Program-made: the position numbers and the translations under genes
In this document: one piece after another, positions 37,045 to 46,078 of the stretch
Layout: each line of letters begins with the position of its first letter
How positions within the stretch are numbered: the stretch's first letter is position 1
The notes under the pieces: model-generated
The model's input: the letters and a program-made list of their open reading frames with translations, nothing else
What the model was told of the DNA's origin: nothing
Databases searched by the model: none
Source of the DNA: CAZMSD01 sp964568855
GTDB lineage: Bacteria; CAIWAD01
Assembly: GCA_964568855.1 (NCBI GenBank)
Contig: CAZMSD010000003.1
Span: 1 to 64,000, forward strand
Reading direction: 5' to 3'
Length of the DNA stretch: 64,000 nt

Positions 37045-37048
<4 letters not shown>

Positions 37049-37794
37049 AGCTGACACTCAAAGTCTGGCGGCAGGCTTCCGCCGATGCTCAGGGACGGAT
37101 CGAGACCATCCAGACGCCCGACATCTCGACCCACATGTCCTTCCTGGAAATGCTCGACGTGGTCAACGAGATGCTCGAGCGCGAGGGCCGGGAACCCGTC
37201 GCCTTCGACCACGACTGCCGCGAGGGAATCTGCGGCACCTGCTCGCTGATGATCAACGGGCTGGCCCACGGTCCCTGGGAGGCCACCACGGTCTGCCAGC
37301 TGCACATGCGCGAGTTCAAGGACGGCGACACCATCGTCGTGGAACCATGGCGGGCGCGGGCCTTTCCCGTGCTGCGCGACCTGATCGTGGACCGCGGCGC
37401 CTTCGACCGGATCGTCCAGGCCGGCGGCTACGTGAGCGTCAACACCGGGGGGATCCCCGACGCCAACGCCATCCCCATCCGGCGCAAGGAGGCCGAGCTC
37501 TCAATGGACGCGGCGGCCTGCATCGGCTGCGGGGCCTGCGTGGCGAGCTGCAAGAACGCCAGCGCCATGCTCTTCGTCAGCGCCAAGGTCAGCCAGTTCG
37601 CGCACCTGCCGCAGGGACAGCCGGAACGCATGGAGCGCGTGCATAGAATGGTGGCGCGGATGGACGCGGAAGGCTTCGGCAACTGCACCAACCTCTACGA
37701 GTGCGAGGCGGCCTGTCCCAAGGAAATCAAGATCAGCAACATCGCGCTGATGAACCGCGACTTCTGCAGGGCCGGGTTCTGCGAAGCGGATTGA
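37045..37794 (+). CDS. sdhB: Succinate dehydrogenase/fumarate reductase iron-sulfur subunit
   Basis: The 249-residue subunit carries electrons from FAD to the membrane anchor through three clusters: [2Fe-2S] (CREGICGTC and a later Cys), and [4Fe-4S]/[3Fe-4S] with CIGCGACVASC and CEAACPKEI. The GTG at 37045 is used as start because AGGAG lies 7 bases upstream and it overlaps the sdhA stop by 4 bases. A longer ATG reading inside sdhA is out of place. Confidence 0.95.
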
Positions 37795-37795
37795 C

Positions 37796-37822
37796 GCGCC
37801 GGCGAGTGGCCCCCGCCGGCGC
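37796..37822. terminator. Hairpin between convergent sdhB and the propeller protein gene
   Basis: Perfect 9-bp GC arms (37796-37804 and 37814-37822) around a 9-base loop, between two gene ends facing each other. There is no T-run on either side, so it may be a bidirectional stop or mRNA end-protecting hairpin. Confidence 0.5.
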
Positions 37823-37837
37823 GGCCTGCGTCAGTCG

Positions 37838-40270
37838 CTACTTCAACAGGATCATCCGGCGGGTCTGCGTTCCCAGGCTGCTTTCCAGGCGGTAGAAATA
37901 GACGCCGGAGGGCTTTCCATCGCTGCGCCAGGTCAACTCGTGCCCTCCCGCGCCCAGGCGGCCGTCCACCAGCACTCCCACGTTCCGCCCCAGCACGTCG
38001 TACACCGTCAGCCGCACTCGCAGCGCCGCGGGCAGGTTGAAGGCGATCGAGGTGTTCGGGTTGAAGGGGTTGGGATAGTTCATCCCCAGCATGTAAGACG
38101 ATGCGCCAGGCGCGCCGACACCTGCGTCTCCGAGCTGCTGATGCCCGTAGAGACCCGTACCCGTGCCCACCAGCAGGTCGTCGTAGTAGATCACGTTGAT
38201 CTGTGTGCCATCCGGATACTCCGCCTCCAGCGACCAGGAGGCCGCGCCGGTGTCGTACAGGTATATTCCCGTGTTCACCGCAACGTAGGGCGCCTCGACC
38301 CCGGTCCCGTCGTCGCCCACGGTGACTGCCAGGGCCGAGCCGCTCGCGGGCAGGCCGCTCCAGCTCATGACCGTCCAGGAACCCGATCCGTAGGTCTTGT
38401 AGTACACCACAGGGTGATCCGAGTTGTCGCAGCCCACGGCGTAGATGCCTCCCGCGCCGTCCAGGGCCATGTCCTTGATGCTGACCGCGTGGGTCATGTC
38501 CTGCGTCACGGTCCAGCCGGACATCGCGCTGCCCTCCACGCGGCAGACGGCGTAGCTGGTGCCGTAGCCCAGCGAATAGGTGTAGTCCATCCCCACGTAG
38601 AAGACGCTGGTTCCCGATTCCTCGAGGAACAGGATGTCGTTGATGTCCCCGCCGTCCACGGGCATGGCCCCGCCGGTGATCTCGCTGAAGGATGCTCCGC
38701 CGTCCTCGCTGGCGAAGAGCATGCCCTTCATCGACTCGTCCTGGGCGTAGTAGCCGGCGGCCACCCGGGCGGGATCGTAGGGATCCACTTCGATGCTGCT
38801 GACCCAGCTGAAGAAATCCAGGTTCCAGGGAGCCTGCTGGGCGTCCAGGGTCTGCGTCCAGGTGCCGCCCCCGTCGTCGGTCGCGTAGACCCGGCAATTC
38901 CCGGCTAAGACCGTGTTGCCCGTGTGATCCGTGGTATCCATGGCGATCGAGTAGTAGGGCGAGCCGTCGTTGTTGGGAAAGACGGCGTTGCTCCAGACGG
39001 GTGAAGTCTGGTAGTCCGTGACCTGGCGGATACCCGACTTGGAGGCCACCCAGGCGATGTTCTTGTCGCTGTCCATCTCCAGGTCACGCACCTGCACCGC
39101 CTCGAGTCCATCGTCGATCTCGAAGATCGTGGCTCCGTTGTCGAGGGATGAGCCGATGCCCTGGTCGGTCGTCATGTAGATCACAGTCGCATCCAGCGGA
39201 TCGGAGATCACCGCGCCGTCGTTGGGATGGGTCTCGAAACCGGCGTCGCCGATGGAACTCCAGGTTCCGGAGTCGCCGCGGTCGTCGCTCATCGCCGTGC
39301 CGAAGTAGACGTAATACGAAGCGGCCCCGCCCGCGCAGTGAATTTCGTTACCGGCGGTTCCGCCGATGCCGGTGTCCAGCTCGGTCCACACGGCGCTTCC
39401 GCTGTCCAGGTAGGCGATGCCCTTCCCGTGAAAGGGCTCGCTGCCGATCACTCCGCCCAGGAAGACGCGCTCGTCGGGTCCGGCTCCCGCGGCGCAATAA
39501 TCCTCGGGCGTGGACAGGCCCGTGACACTCAGCGCGCCGAAAGTGGTCGCCGCGCTGAAAGAGCCCATGGCGTCGGAGGAGCGGTAGAGCGGCGCGGTGC
39601 TTTTCGCGTCGAGAATGAACAGATGGTCGCTGCCGCCGTAGGCGCCCGTGAACAGGGCCTGCCTGTCGCCGCCGAATGCGGGTGCGGCGATGGGCGAGTC
39701 GGCGTGCTCGAGGAAGGCGCCGCTGGCGCCGCCGATCGTCCCGAAGTGCAGGTCGCCGTTCTCGAGGTAGAACAGCATGCCTCCGTGGACCTCCAGCGCG
39801 GCGACCGGAGCTCCGTCCACCAGCGTCAGGCTGCCCGCGGAGTCTGTAACACGGTAGAGTCCCGACTGGTGAACGAAGAACAGCCAGCCGGAGGCCTCGT
39901 CGGCGGCGAGCAGCTGAATTCCGGAGCCGTAACCGTCATCGGCGTCCACGTCCGGAATGGTCTGGAATGCCGCCGTCAGGGGCGGCGCCACGCTGTGATC
40001 CACGTCGGCGCAGAAGAGCGAATTGGCGCTCTCGGTGGCCAGGAAGACCGTCGAGGACGACGCTCCCGTGGCGACGGCGTCGATGTTGTTCACTCTGCCG
40101 CCGTAGACGCTTTCCGCTTCGGGTCCGCCCAGGTCGGCCATGAGCGGACGGGGAGCCGCCAGCAAGGCCAGCAGGCCGGCGACGAGAGGAACGCAGCAGC
40201 AGCCGCTCCGCGAACCGGTCCACAGGCGGCGCGTCCGCTTCGCCGTGAAATTCGAGGTCGAGATGCGCAT
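37838..40270 (-). CDS. Large secreted repeat protein with C-terminal sorting domain (propeller-like)
   Basis: The 810-residue product has a long, basic export signal (residues 1-45, ending PRPLMA). It starts at the ATG at 40270 behind an AAAGGA site. The body has repeated DxGxT/DGGxxW-type turns (FASEDGGASF, YATDDGGGTWTQ, SSIGDAGFETHPNDG), as in sialidase/BNR-like propellers. The C-terminal 80 residues form the NYPNPFNPNTSIAFNL to RRMILLK sorting tail, like the one on the peptidase at 20159. It is likely an exported surface protein; no catalytic residues could be assigned. Confidence 0.75.
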   Translation of the reverse strand: MRISTSNFTAKRTRRLWTGSRSGCCCVPLVAGLLALLAAPRPLMADLGGPEAESVYGGRVNNIDAVATGASSSTVFLATESANSLFCADVDHSVAPPLTAAFQTIPDVDADDGYGSGIQLLAADEASGWLFFVHQSGLYRVTDSAGSLTLVDGAPVAALEVHGGMLFYLENGDLHFGTIGGASGAFLEHADSPIAAPAFGGDRQALFTGAYGGSDHLFILDAKSTAPLYRSSDAMGSFSAATTFGALSVTGLSTPEDYCAAGAGPDERVFLGGVIGSEPFHGKGIAYLDSGSAVWTELDTGIGGTAGNEIHCAGGAASYYVYFGTAMSDDRGDSGTWSSIGDAGFETHPNDGAVISDPLDATVIYMTTDQGIGSSLDNGATIFEIDDGLEAVQVRDLEMDSDKNIAWVASKSGIRQVTDYQTSPVWSNAVFPNNDGSPYYSIAMDTTDHTGNTVLAGNCRVYATDDGGGTWTQTLDAQQAPWNLDFFSWVSSIEVDPYDPARVAAGYYAQDESMKGMLFASEDGGASFSEITGGAMPVDGGDINDILFLEESGTSVFYVGMDYTYSLGYGTSYAVCRVEGSAMSGWTVTQDMTHAVSIKDMALDGAGGIYAVGCDNSDHPVVYYKTYGSGSWTVMSWSGLPASGSALAVTVGDDGTGVEAPYVAVNTGIYLYDTGAASWSLEAEYPDGTQINVIYYDDLLVGTGTGLYGHQQLGDAGVGAPGASSYMLGMNYPNPFNPNTSIAFNLPAALRVRLTVYDVLGRNVGVLVDGRLGAGGHELTWRSDGKPSGVYFYRLESSLGTQTRRMILLK

Positions 40271-40707
40271 GATGGATCCTTTCAGTGGTTGAGCACGCAT
40301 TATCGGCACTTTACTCCCCGCTCTACAGCCGCGCATCGCGGCCCGCGACGCGTTCTAAAACGGCTTCAAAGGTATGATCTCCGATATCGGAGATGTGTGG
40401 GCGAGGTGACACGAAGCATGTATCCGGAATCAACAAGCGACGTACCGTGCGGCACTGTGTGTCACGACATGGCGGCACTCGATCTCACATCGTGTGATGA
40501 GCGCTCTCCTGCACCGATGATGATTCATGCGTCACCATCAGGCGAGCAGCGGCGGCCTTCGTGCGCCCGGCAGCCACTGGGAGTCCGTCGGTTTCGGCTA
40601 GATGGAGGAAATTCCGGTACAGGCGGATTTGAAGCGGCTTCGCCCCGCGCCAAATGTCACATTACTCTTTGCTGTTGAGGTACTGAAACAACGATGAGGA
40701 TCAACCG
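40271..40707. promoter_or_regulatory. Divergent intergenic region with an 18-bp palindrome
   Basis: This gene-free region lies between two divergent genes for secreted proteins. A perfect 18-bp palindrome (ATCTCCGAT then ATCGGAGAT) lies at 40377-40394, a candidate operator. Words of the GTGACAC/GTGTCAC type occur in the same region. No convincing ORF or promoter hexamers were seen. Confidence 0.4.
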
Positions 40708-41688
40708 ATGCGCTTCGCGATTTCCGTTCTGCTCCTTGCCGCACTGTGGGCCGCGCCCTGCCTCGCCGCGCCTCCCCTGCCGGTCGACGACCTGCAGATC
40801 GATTTCCTCCCGACCGGGGACGCAGTCCTGAGCTGGAACGCTCCCTCGCTGGACACGGAGGGCAATCCCCTCGTGGTGGACCGCTACCTAGTGCACTCCT
40901 CCCCCGATCCGCACTTCGAACCCGACACGGGTACGCTGCGCGCCGAAGTCGTGCAAACTTCCTGGACGGACGCGATGTCCTGGGACCTTCCTCCCCGGCG
41001 CTTCTATCGCGTGGTGGTAGAGGGCGAGGGCCACGCCTTTCTCTCGGGGCAGGTCGCCTGGTATCCCTTCGAGGGTAACGCCGACGACGCCGGCGGCAAC
41101 GGGTATCACGGCCAGCTGCTTGGAGCAGCCAGCGCCCAGGGAACGCTGGAAATCGGCGACAACGACGAAGACGCGGTGGCTCTTCCGGGGGCCGTGTTCG
41201 ACGGGCTGCAGGATTTCACCATCGCGGCGAGCCTGCGCTTCAATTCCCTGCACGCGAGCTGTCCCTCGGGATTCACGCCCGGCCACAGCCTGGTCAACTG
41301 CGGAACCCCGATGCAGGTCAACACGCTCTGGCTGATGTATCACCCTCCCGCCCACGGCTGGATCGTCTACGTCTACGGCAGCCACTTCCTGGAGATCTTC
41401 CCCGTGCCCGCGGAAGAATGGTATCACGTGACCTTCGTCCGCCAGGGCTGGCAAGTGACCCTGTATTACGAAGGCGGGGAGACCGGTTCGGTGGGCGGCA
41501 TTCAACCGGCGCCGATCGATGCCTGGGACGGGGGCTGCTTCCTGGGCCAGGACCAGGACGTCTTCGGCGGCATGTTCGAGGCCTGCCAGTCCCTCAACGG
41601 CGGAATGGACGACTTGAGAGTCTTCGACCGCGCTCTGGATCCCGGCGAGGTGATGCAGCTTTACCTGCTGGATACCGGCGGAGAGTAG
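40708..41688 (+). CDS. Secreted LamG/concanavalin-like domain protein
   Basis: The 326-residue protein has a clear signal peptide (MRFAISVLLLAALWAAPCLA), an N-terminal fibronectin III-like segment (about 25-110) and a LamG/jelly-roll domain (about 115-320) with WYPFEGNADDAGGNGYHG at its start and DDLRVFDRALDPGEVMQLY at its end. That end pattern is typical of Concanavalin A-like lectin/glucanase modules. It lacks the long sorting tail. Carbohydrate or surface binding is possible; no enzyme motif is visible. Confidence 0.8.
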   Translation: MRFAISVLLLAALWAAPCLAAPPLPVDDLQIDFLPTGDAVLSWNAPSLDTEGNPLVVDRYLVHSSPDPHFEPDTGTLRAEVVQTSWTDAMSWDLPPRRFYRVVVEGEGHAFLSGQVAWYPFEGNADDAGGNGYHGQLLGAASAQGTLEIGDNDEDAVALPGAVFDGLQDFTIAASLRFNSLHASCPSGFTPGHSLVNCGTPMQVNTLWLMYHPPAHGWIVYVYGSHFLEIFPVPAEEWYHVTFVRQGWQVTLYYEGGETGSVGGIQPAPIDAWDGGCFLGQDQDVFGGMFEACQSLNGGMDDLRVFDRALDPGEVMQLYLLDTGGE

Positions 41689-41943
41689 CAGTTCGCATGC
41701 ACTCCGTATTTTTCTGAATACTCCTATTTGCATGTAGAACATTGTTACAATTCCATTACATATGGAAGAATATTGAACATTATACTGTTGGTAGCATGGG
41801 ATTTTTTCTTTGTGGAAATTGAACCTCCCAGCCTCAGTCGATCAGCGACGCGGCAGGTTCAGGACTGATTCTTCGCGTCGCCGGGTAGACACTCGCGCTT
41901 AACTATCCCCCCACAAGCGCTGCAGCAATGGAAGCAAAGTCCG
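41689..41943. promoter_or_regulatory. AT-rich intergenic island before a hybrid kinase
   Basis: Bases 41695-41825 are far richer in A/T than the rest of the window, and a TATACT hexamer at 41781-41786 could be a -10 element, with no clear -35. No ORF is supported. It probably holds the promoter of the kinase at 41944. Confidence 0.35.
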
Positions 41944-44214
41944 ATGGACAAACCCATCCAGATCCTCTACATCGATGAGCTCGCCGCCGACCGGCGAATG
42001 GTCCGGGAGTCCCTGCGATCCGCGGCGGGTCGATTCGAGCTCTGCGAGGTCGAAACACCCGGGCAATTCGCGGCCCGGCTTGCTGAAGGCGTCTTCGACC
42101 TGGCGCTCTGCGGCCTGAACGTCCCGGATCCTGACGAACTGAGCATCATCGAAGCCACGCGGGTGCATGACGCATCGCTGCCCGTATTGCTGGCGGTCGC
42201 GACCGATGCGGAGGAGACGGCCCTGGAAGGCCTCAGGCGCGGGGCGGCCGATTACGTCGTGAAGGCGTTTCCTCAACTGCGCCGCCTGCCCCACGCCCTG
42301 CTCGCCGCGCTGAAACACAGAATTCTCGAAGGCGAGCGCGACCGCTGCGATCTGCAACATCGCGCGCTCTTCGACCGCGCCCCCCTCGCCTACCAGTCCC
42401 TGGACCGGGAGGGCCGTTTCCTCGATATCAACCAGACCTGGCAGGACATCCTGGGCTACCGGCGGAGCGAGGTCCTGGGAAACTGGTTCGGGGATTACCT
42501 GGATCCGGACGAAGTGGAGAGCTTTCGCGAGGGATTCCAGCGTTTCCTCGATTCCGGCGAAGTGCAAGGAGTCGAGTTCAACCTGCGTCACAAGGACGGT
42601 GGTACGCGGACCATCCAGTTCGACGGCCGCATCACCGGGGTGGACGACAACGGCAAGCTGCGGACGCATTGTATTCTGCATGATATCACCGAGCAGCGCA
42701 GGGCCGAAGAGGACCGCAGGCGTCTGGCAGCGGCCATCGAGCAGTCGTCCGAAACCGTGGTGATTACCGATCCGGAGGGCACGATCCTCTACGCCAACCC
42801 GGCTTTCGAACGTATCACGGGTTACACGCGGGAGGAAGCGGTCGGACAGAATCCGCGGGTGCTCAAGAGCGGCAGGCACGACGAAGCCTTCTACAAGGAC
42901 CTGTGGGAGACCATCAGCGGCGGTGAAGTCTGGCGGGGCCATTTCATCAACAAGCGCAAGGATGAACGGCTCTACGAGGAAGAGGCCGCGATCTCGCCCG
43001 TCTTCGACGCGGCGGGCGAAATCTGCAACTACGTCGCCGTGAAGCGGGATGTGACACACGAGATCGAGCTGGAAAACCAGTTGCGCCAGGCGCAGAAGAT
43101 GGAGGCCGTGGGGCAGCTCGCCGGCGGCGTCGCCCATGATTTCAACAACATCCTCCAGGCCATGTTCGGCTACATCCGTTTCGCCATGCGGGACCTGTCC
43201 CCGGACGAGCAGCGTTACCGGGACATCGAGCAGATCAAGCAGGGGACCGAGAGAGCCTCCACGCTGACCCGCCAGCTCCTGGCCTTCAGCCGGCGGCAGA
43301 TAATACAGCCGGAGAATCTCGAGATCGGTCCGCTGGTCGACAACCTGCTCAAGCTCGTGAGACGCGTGATCGGAGAGGATGTGGCACTCGAGTTCCATGC
43401 CGCCGAAGACCTGCCGGCGATCCACGCCGACCCCACGCAGATCGAACAGGTGCTGATGAACCTCTGCCTCAACGCCCGGGACGCCATGCCCGAGGGCGGC
43501 AGGTTGTCCATCGAGACCGCTGCGGCGGTTCTCGACGATGAATTCCGCCGGCTCCATCCCTGGGCCAGGACCGGCTCCTTCGTCCTGGTCAGCGTTTCCG
43601 ACACCGGGCAGGGGATGGACGAAGAGACCAGGGCGCGCGTCTTCGAACCCTTCTTCACCACCAAGGAACCGGGCAGGGGAACGGGGCTCGGTCTGTCCAC
43701 CGTGTACGGTATCGTCAAGCAGCATGAGGGATTGCTCCACGTCAGCAGCCGACCGGGCCGGGGATCCACCTTCCGGGTCTACCTGCCCGCGGCGGACTCG
43801 CCCGCCGAAAAACCCGCAGAGCGCTCGCCGGAAGAGAGGCGAGGCCGCGGCGAGACGATCCTGGTGGCCGAGGACGACGTCCAGGTGCGTGAAATGGTCG
43901 CCCGCACCCTGCGGGAGGCGGGATACCGCGTTCACGCCGCCGAAGACGGCGCGGAGGCCCTCGAGATCTTCAGCGCGCATTCGCAGGAGATCGCGCTGGC
44001 GCTGCTGGACGTGGTGATGCCGGGAATGGGCGGCACCGAAGTCTACGAGAGAATGCGGGCTCTCAAGCCATCGCTGCGGGTACTGTTTTCAAGCGGATAC
44101 ACGGATGATTTCATCCACTCGCGCACCCTCCTGCGCGGCGAACTCCGGTTGATCGCCAAACCCTTCGATCCTCTGCGCCTGCTGGGCAGGGTTCGCGAAA
44201 TGCTTGACGGCTGA
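41944..44214 (+). CDS. Hybrid sensor histidine kinase (pseudo-receiver, PAS-PAS, kinase, receiver)
   Basis: The 756-residue cytoplasmic protein has, in order, a receiver-like domain (1-120), PAS (about 135-255), PAS (about 265-380), HisKA with H398 in GGVAHDFNNILQ, HATPase (440-610; NARDAMPEGG, GTGLGLSTV) and a C-terminal receiver (635-752) with D689 in LLDVVMPG. In the first receiver the phospho-acceptor Asp is replaced by Gly (G57 in LCGLNVPD), so it should not accept phosphate. A single-domain receiver follows 21 bp downstream. Confidence 0.9.
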   Translation: MDKPIQILYIDELAADRRMVRESLRSAAGRFELCEVETPGQFAARLAEGVFDLALCGLNVPDPDELSIIEATRVHDASLPVLLAVATDAEETALEGLRRGAADYVVKAFPQLRRLPHALLAALKHRILEGERDRCDLQHRALFDRAPLAYQSLDREGRFLDINQTWQDILGYRRSEVLGNWFGDYLDPDEVESFREGFQRFLDSGEVQGVEFNLRHKDGGTRTIQFDGRITGVDDNGKLRTHCILHDITEQRRAEEDRRRLAAAIEQSSETVVITDPEGTILYANPAFERITGYTREEAVGQNPRVLKSGRHDEAFYKDLWETISGGEVWRGHFINKRKDERLYEEEAAISPVFDAAGEICNYVAVKRDVTHEIELENQLRQAQKMEAVGQLAGGVAHDFNNILQAMFGYIRFAMRDLSPDEQRYRDIEQIKQGTERASTLTRQLLAFSRRQIIQPENLEIGPLVDNLLKLVRRVIGEDVALEFHAAEDLPAIHADPTQIEQVLMNLCLNARDAMPEGGRLSIETAAAVLDDEFRRLHPWARTGSFVLVSVSDTGQGMDEETRARVFEPFFTTKEPGRGTGLGLSTVYGIVKQHEGLLHVSSRPGRGSTFRVYLPAADSPAEKPAERSPEERRGRGETILVAEDDVQVREMVARTLREAGYRVHAAEDGAEALEIFSAHSQEIALALLDVVMPGMGGTEVYERMRALKPSLRVLFSSGYTDDFIHSRTLLRGELRLIAKPFDPLRLLGRVREMLDG

Positions 44215-44235
44215 GACCAAGGTCCGAGGTAATCC

Positions 44236-44613
44236 ATGCAGAGAATCCTGGTCGTCGACGATGACCGGCATGTACGGGAGACGATCGCAAGAACCCTGGC
44301 GGATCACAGCTATGACGTGGAATCCGCCGAGGAGGGCGGCGCCGCCTCGAGGCTCCACCGGCGGAAGCCTGCGGACCTGCTGGTCACGGACATCATCATG
44401 CCCCGGCAGGAGGGCCTGGAAACCATCATGGAGCTCCGCCGGGATTTTCCCGACCTGAAGATCATCGCCATTTCGGGGGGCGGGCGCGGGAAGGCGGCGG
44501 ACTACCTGGAAATCGCCGGGCGCATGGGGGCCGACATGACGATCGAGAAACCCATCGATCCCGATGCCCTGCTCCGGGCGATCGAAGGGATGATCGGCGC
44601 CCCGGGCAACTGA
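44236..44613 (+). CDS. Single-domain response regulator (CheY-like)
   Basis: The 125-residue receiver has the acidic pair in LVVDDDRHVRE, phospho-acceptor Asp in LVTDIIMPRQEG, and K in IEKPIDPD. It has no output domain, so it probably shuttles phosphate or binds a partner. It directly follows the hybrid kinase at 41944 and likely works with it. Confidence 0.88.
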   Translation: MQRILVVDDDRHVRETIARTLADHSYDVESAEEGGAASRLHRRKPADLLVTDIIMPRQEGLETIMELRRDFPDLKIIAISGGGRGKAADYLEIAGRMGADMTIEKPIDPDALLRAIEGMIGAPGN

Positions 44614-44646
44614 GGATACCGCGAGTCTGATCCCGCCCGCGGCGAT

Positions 44647-45450
44647 TCACCCCGCGGATTTCAGGGCTTCGATGCTCGCCGAAATCACCACGTCTTCCAG
44701 GTTCCGCCCCGGCGACCAGCGACGGATCAGCTCGCGACTCTCCTCCCGGGGACGAATGCGGATCTCCACGAAGCCGGCCTCGGCTATCATGGATTCCAGG
44801 TCGTCGACGCTCGCGGCCCCCGTGATACAGGCGGAATAGTACTCGGCCTTCTCCAGCAGCTCGGCGGGAATCTCCCCCGCGGCCACCACGTCGGAGACCG
44901 CCAGCCGGCCCCCCGGCCGCAGCACGCGGTAGGCTTCGCGGAACACGGCAGGCTTGTCGGGCGAGAGGTTGATCACGCAGTTGGAGAGGATCACGTCCAC
45001 GCTGCCGTCCGCCAGGGGCAGGCGCTCGATCTCGCCCAGGCGGAATTCCACGTTGTCGAGACGGCCGCGCTCGGCGTTCGCGCGAGCCTTGGACAGCATT
45101 TCCGGGGTCATGTCCACACCGATCACGCGGCCCTCTTCGCCCACTTTCCGGGCGGCCAGGAAGCAATCGAAGCCCCCGCCGCTGCCCAGGTCCAGCACGG
45201 TCTGACCCGGCCTCAGCGAAGCGATGGCCTGCGGATTTCCGCAGCCAAGGCCCATGTTGGCGCCCTCGGGCATCCCGGCCAGGTCCTCCCTGGTGTAGCC
45301 CATCTCGAGGGCCAGGTCCTCGGAGAGTTCCGCTCCGCCGTCCCCGCAGCATGAACTCGGGCCGCAACCGCAGTCCCCGGCCGCAGTCCGCTGAGCCACC
45401 GAAGCGTAGTTCTCGCGCACTTCCTGTCGGATTTCATTTCTGGTTTTCAT
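44647..45450 (-). CDS. arsM: Arsenite S-adenosylmethionine methyltransferase ArsM
   Basis: ArsM methylates trivalent arsenic. The 267-residue protein has an N-terminal Cys cluster (CGCGPSSCCGD), the SAM-binding LDLGSGGGFDCFLAARKVG, then SNCVINLSPDK and SACITGA, which give the conserved cysteines that bind As(III). The ATG at 45450 follows AAAGGAG by 8 bases, better than the GTG at 45459. It is downstream of arsR by 71 bp, so arsenic should induce it. Confidence 0.93.
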   Translation of the reverse strand: MKTRNEIRQEVRENYASVAQRTAAGDCGCGPSSCCGDGGAELSEDLALEMGYTREDLAGMPEGANMGLGCGNPQAIASLRPGQTVLDLGSGGGFDCFLAARKVGEEGRVIGVDMTPEMLSKARANAERGRLDNVEFRLGEIERLPLADGSVDVILSNCVINLSPDKPAVFREAYRVLRPGGRLAVSDVVAAGEIPAELLEKAEYYSACITGAASVDDLESMIAEAGFVEIRIRPREESRELIRRWSPGRNLEDVVISASIEALKSAG

Positions 45451-45521
45451 ATCGGACACTCCTTTGGATTCGATTCCCTGGCAAGCACAGCGACGGAAGC
45501 ACCGGGTGGACGATCAGTGGT

Positions 45522-45857
45522 TCACCGGTCTTCGTCCACGCGCATGCTGAAAACGGAAGCCAGAACGCGCGCCGCCTCCTCGTCCACCCAGCATTCCACG
45601 TGCCTGCCTCTGCGCTCCATGCGGATCAGGCCCGCCCTGCGCAGTTCCTTCAGGTGGTGGGATACGGTGGCCGGGGCCAGGTCCAGTCGATCCACCACGT
45701 TACCCACGCAACAGGCTTGCCCTTCCACCGGCCGGCAGACCCCGTTCCGGCCGCAGCAGTCAAGGTATTCCAGGAAGATCCTCAGACGATGGGGATTGGA
45801 CAAGGCCTTGAACTGCTCGGCCAGTTGATTCAGTTCGATGATACTATAATTCGACAT
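45522..45857 (-). CDS. arsR: ArsR/SmtB family transcriptional regulator
   Basis: The 111-residue repressor has a winged-helix domain (LSNPHRLRIFLEYL, LAPATVSHHLKELRRAGLIRMERRGRHVECWV). Its cysteines C34-C35, C41 and C49-C50 are clustered before the recognition helix and could form an As(III) or other soft-metal site. The dyad at 45860-45873, three bases before its start codon, is the likely operator, giving autoregulation of arsR-arsM. Confidence 0.92.
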   Translation of the reverse strand: MSNYSIIELNQLAEQFKALSNPHRLRIFLEYLDCCGRNGVCRPVEGQACCVGNVVDRLDLAPATVSHHLKELRRAGLIRMERRGRHVECWVDEEAARVLASVFSMRVDEDR

Positions 45858-45859
45858 AT

Positions 45860-45873
45860 TTCGAATATTAGAA
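45860..45873. promoter_or_regulatory. Candidate ArsR operator
   Basis: A 14-bp near-palindrome (TTCGAATATTAGAA, one mismatched pair) sits in an AT-rich patch right before the arsR start codon, as in other self-regulated ArsR systems. Confidence 0.5.
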
Positions 45874-46078
45874 TTGTATTCGGATTCTGCAAGTCGAAAC
45901 GGCAGGCGGCGGCAGGCAGGACTCCTGGAATTGAAACTGGAACGGTCGGATGGTTATCGCCGGTCGGCGCCATGCCGGTGTCCCCTTGCGGAGTAACCGT
46001 TGCGCCTGAAACAAGGTGGGTCATGGAGCGGTGAGTTACACCGCAAGTAGATCAAGGTTTCCGGATCTTCGTGAGGGC

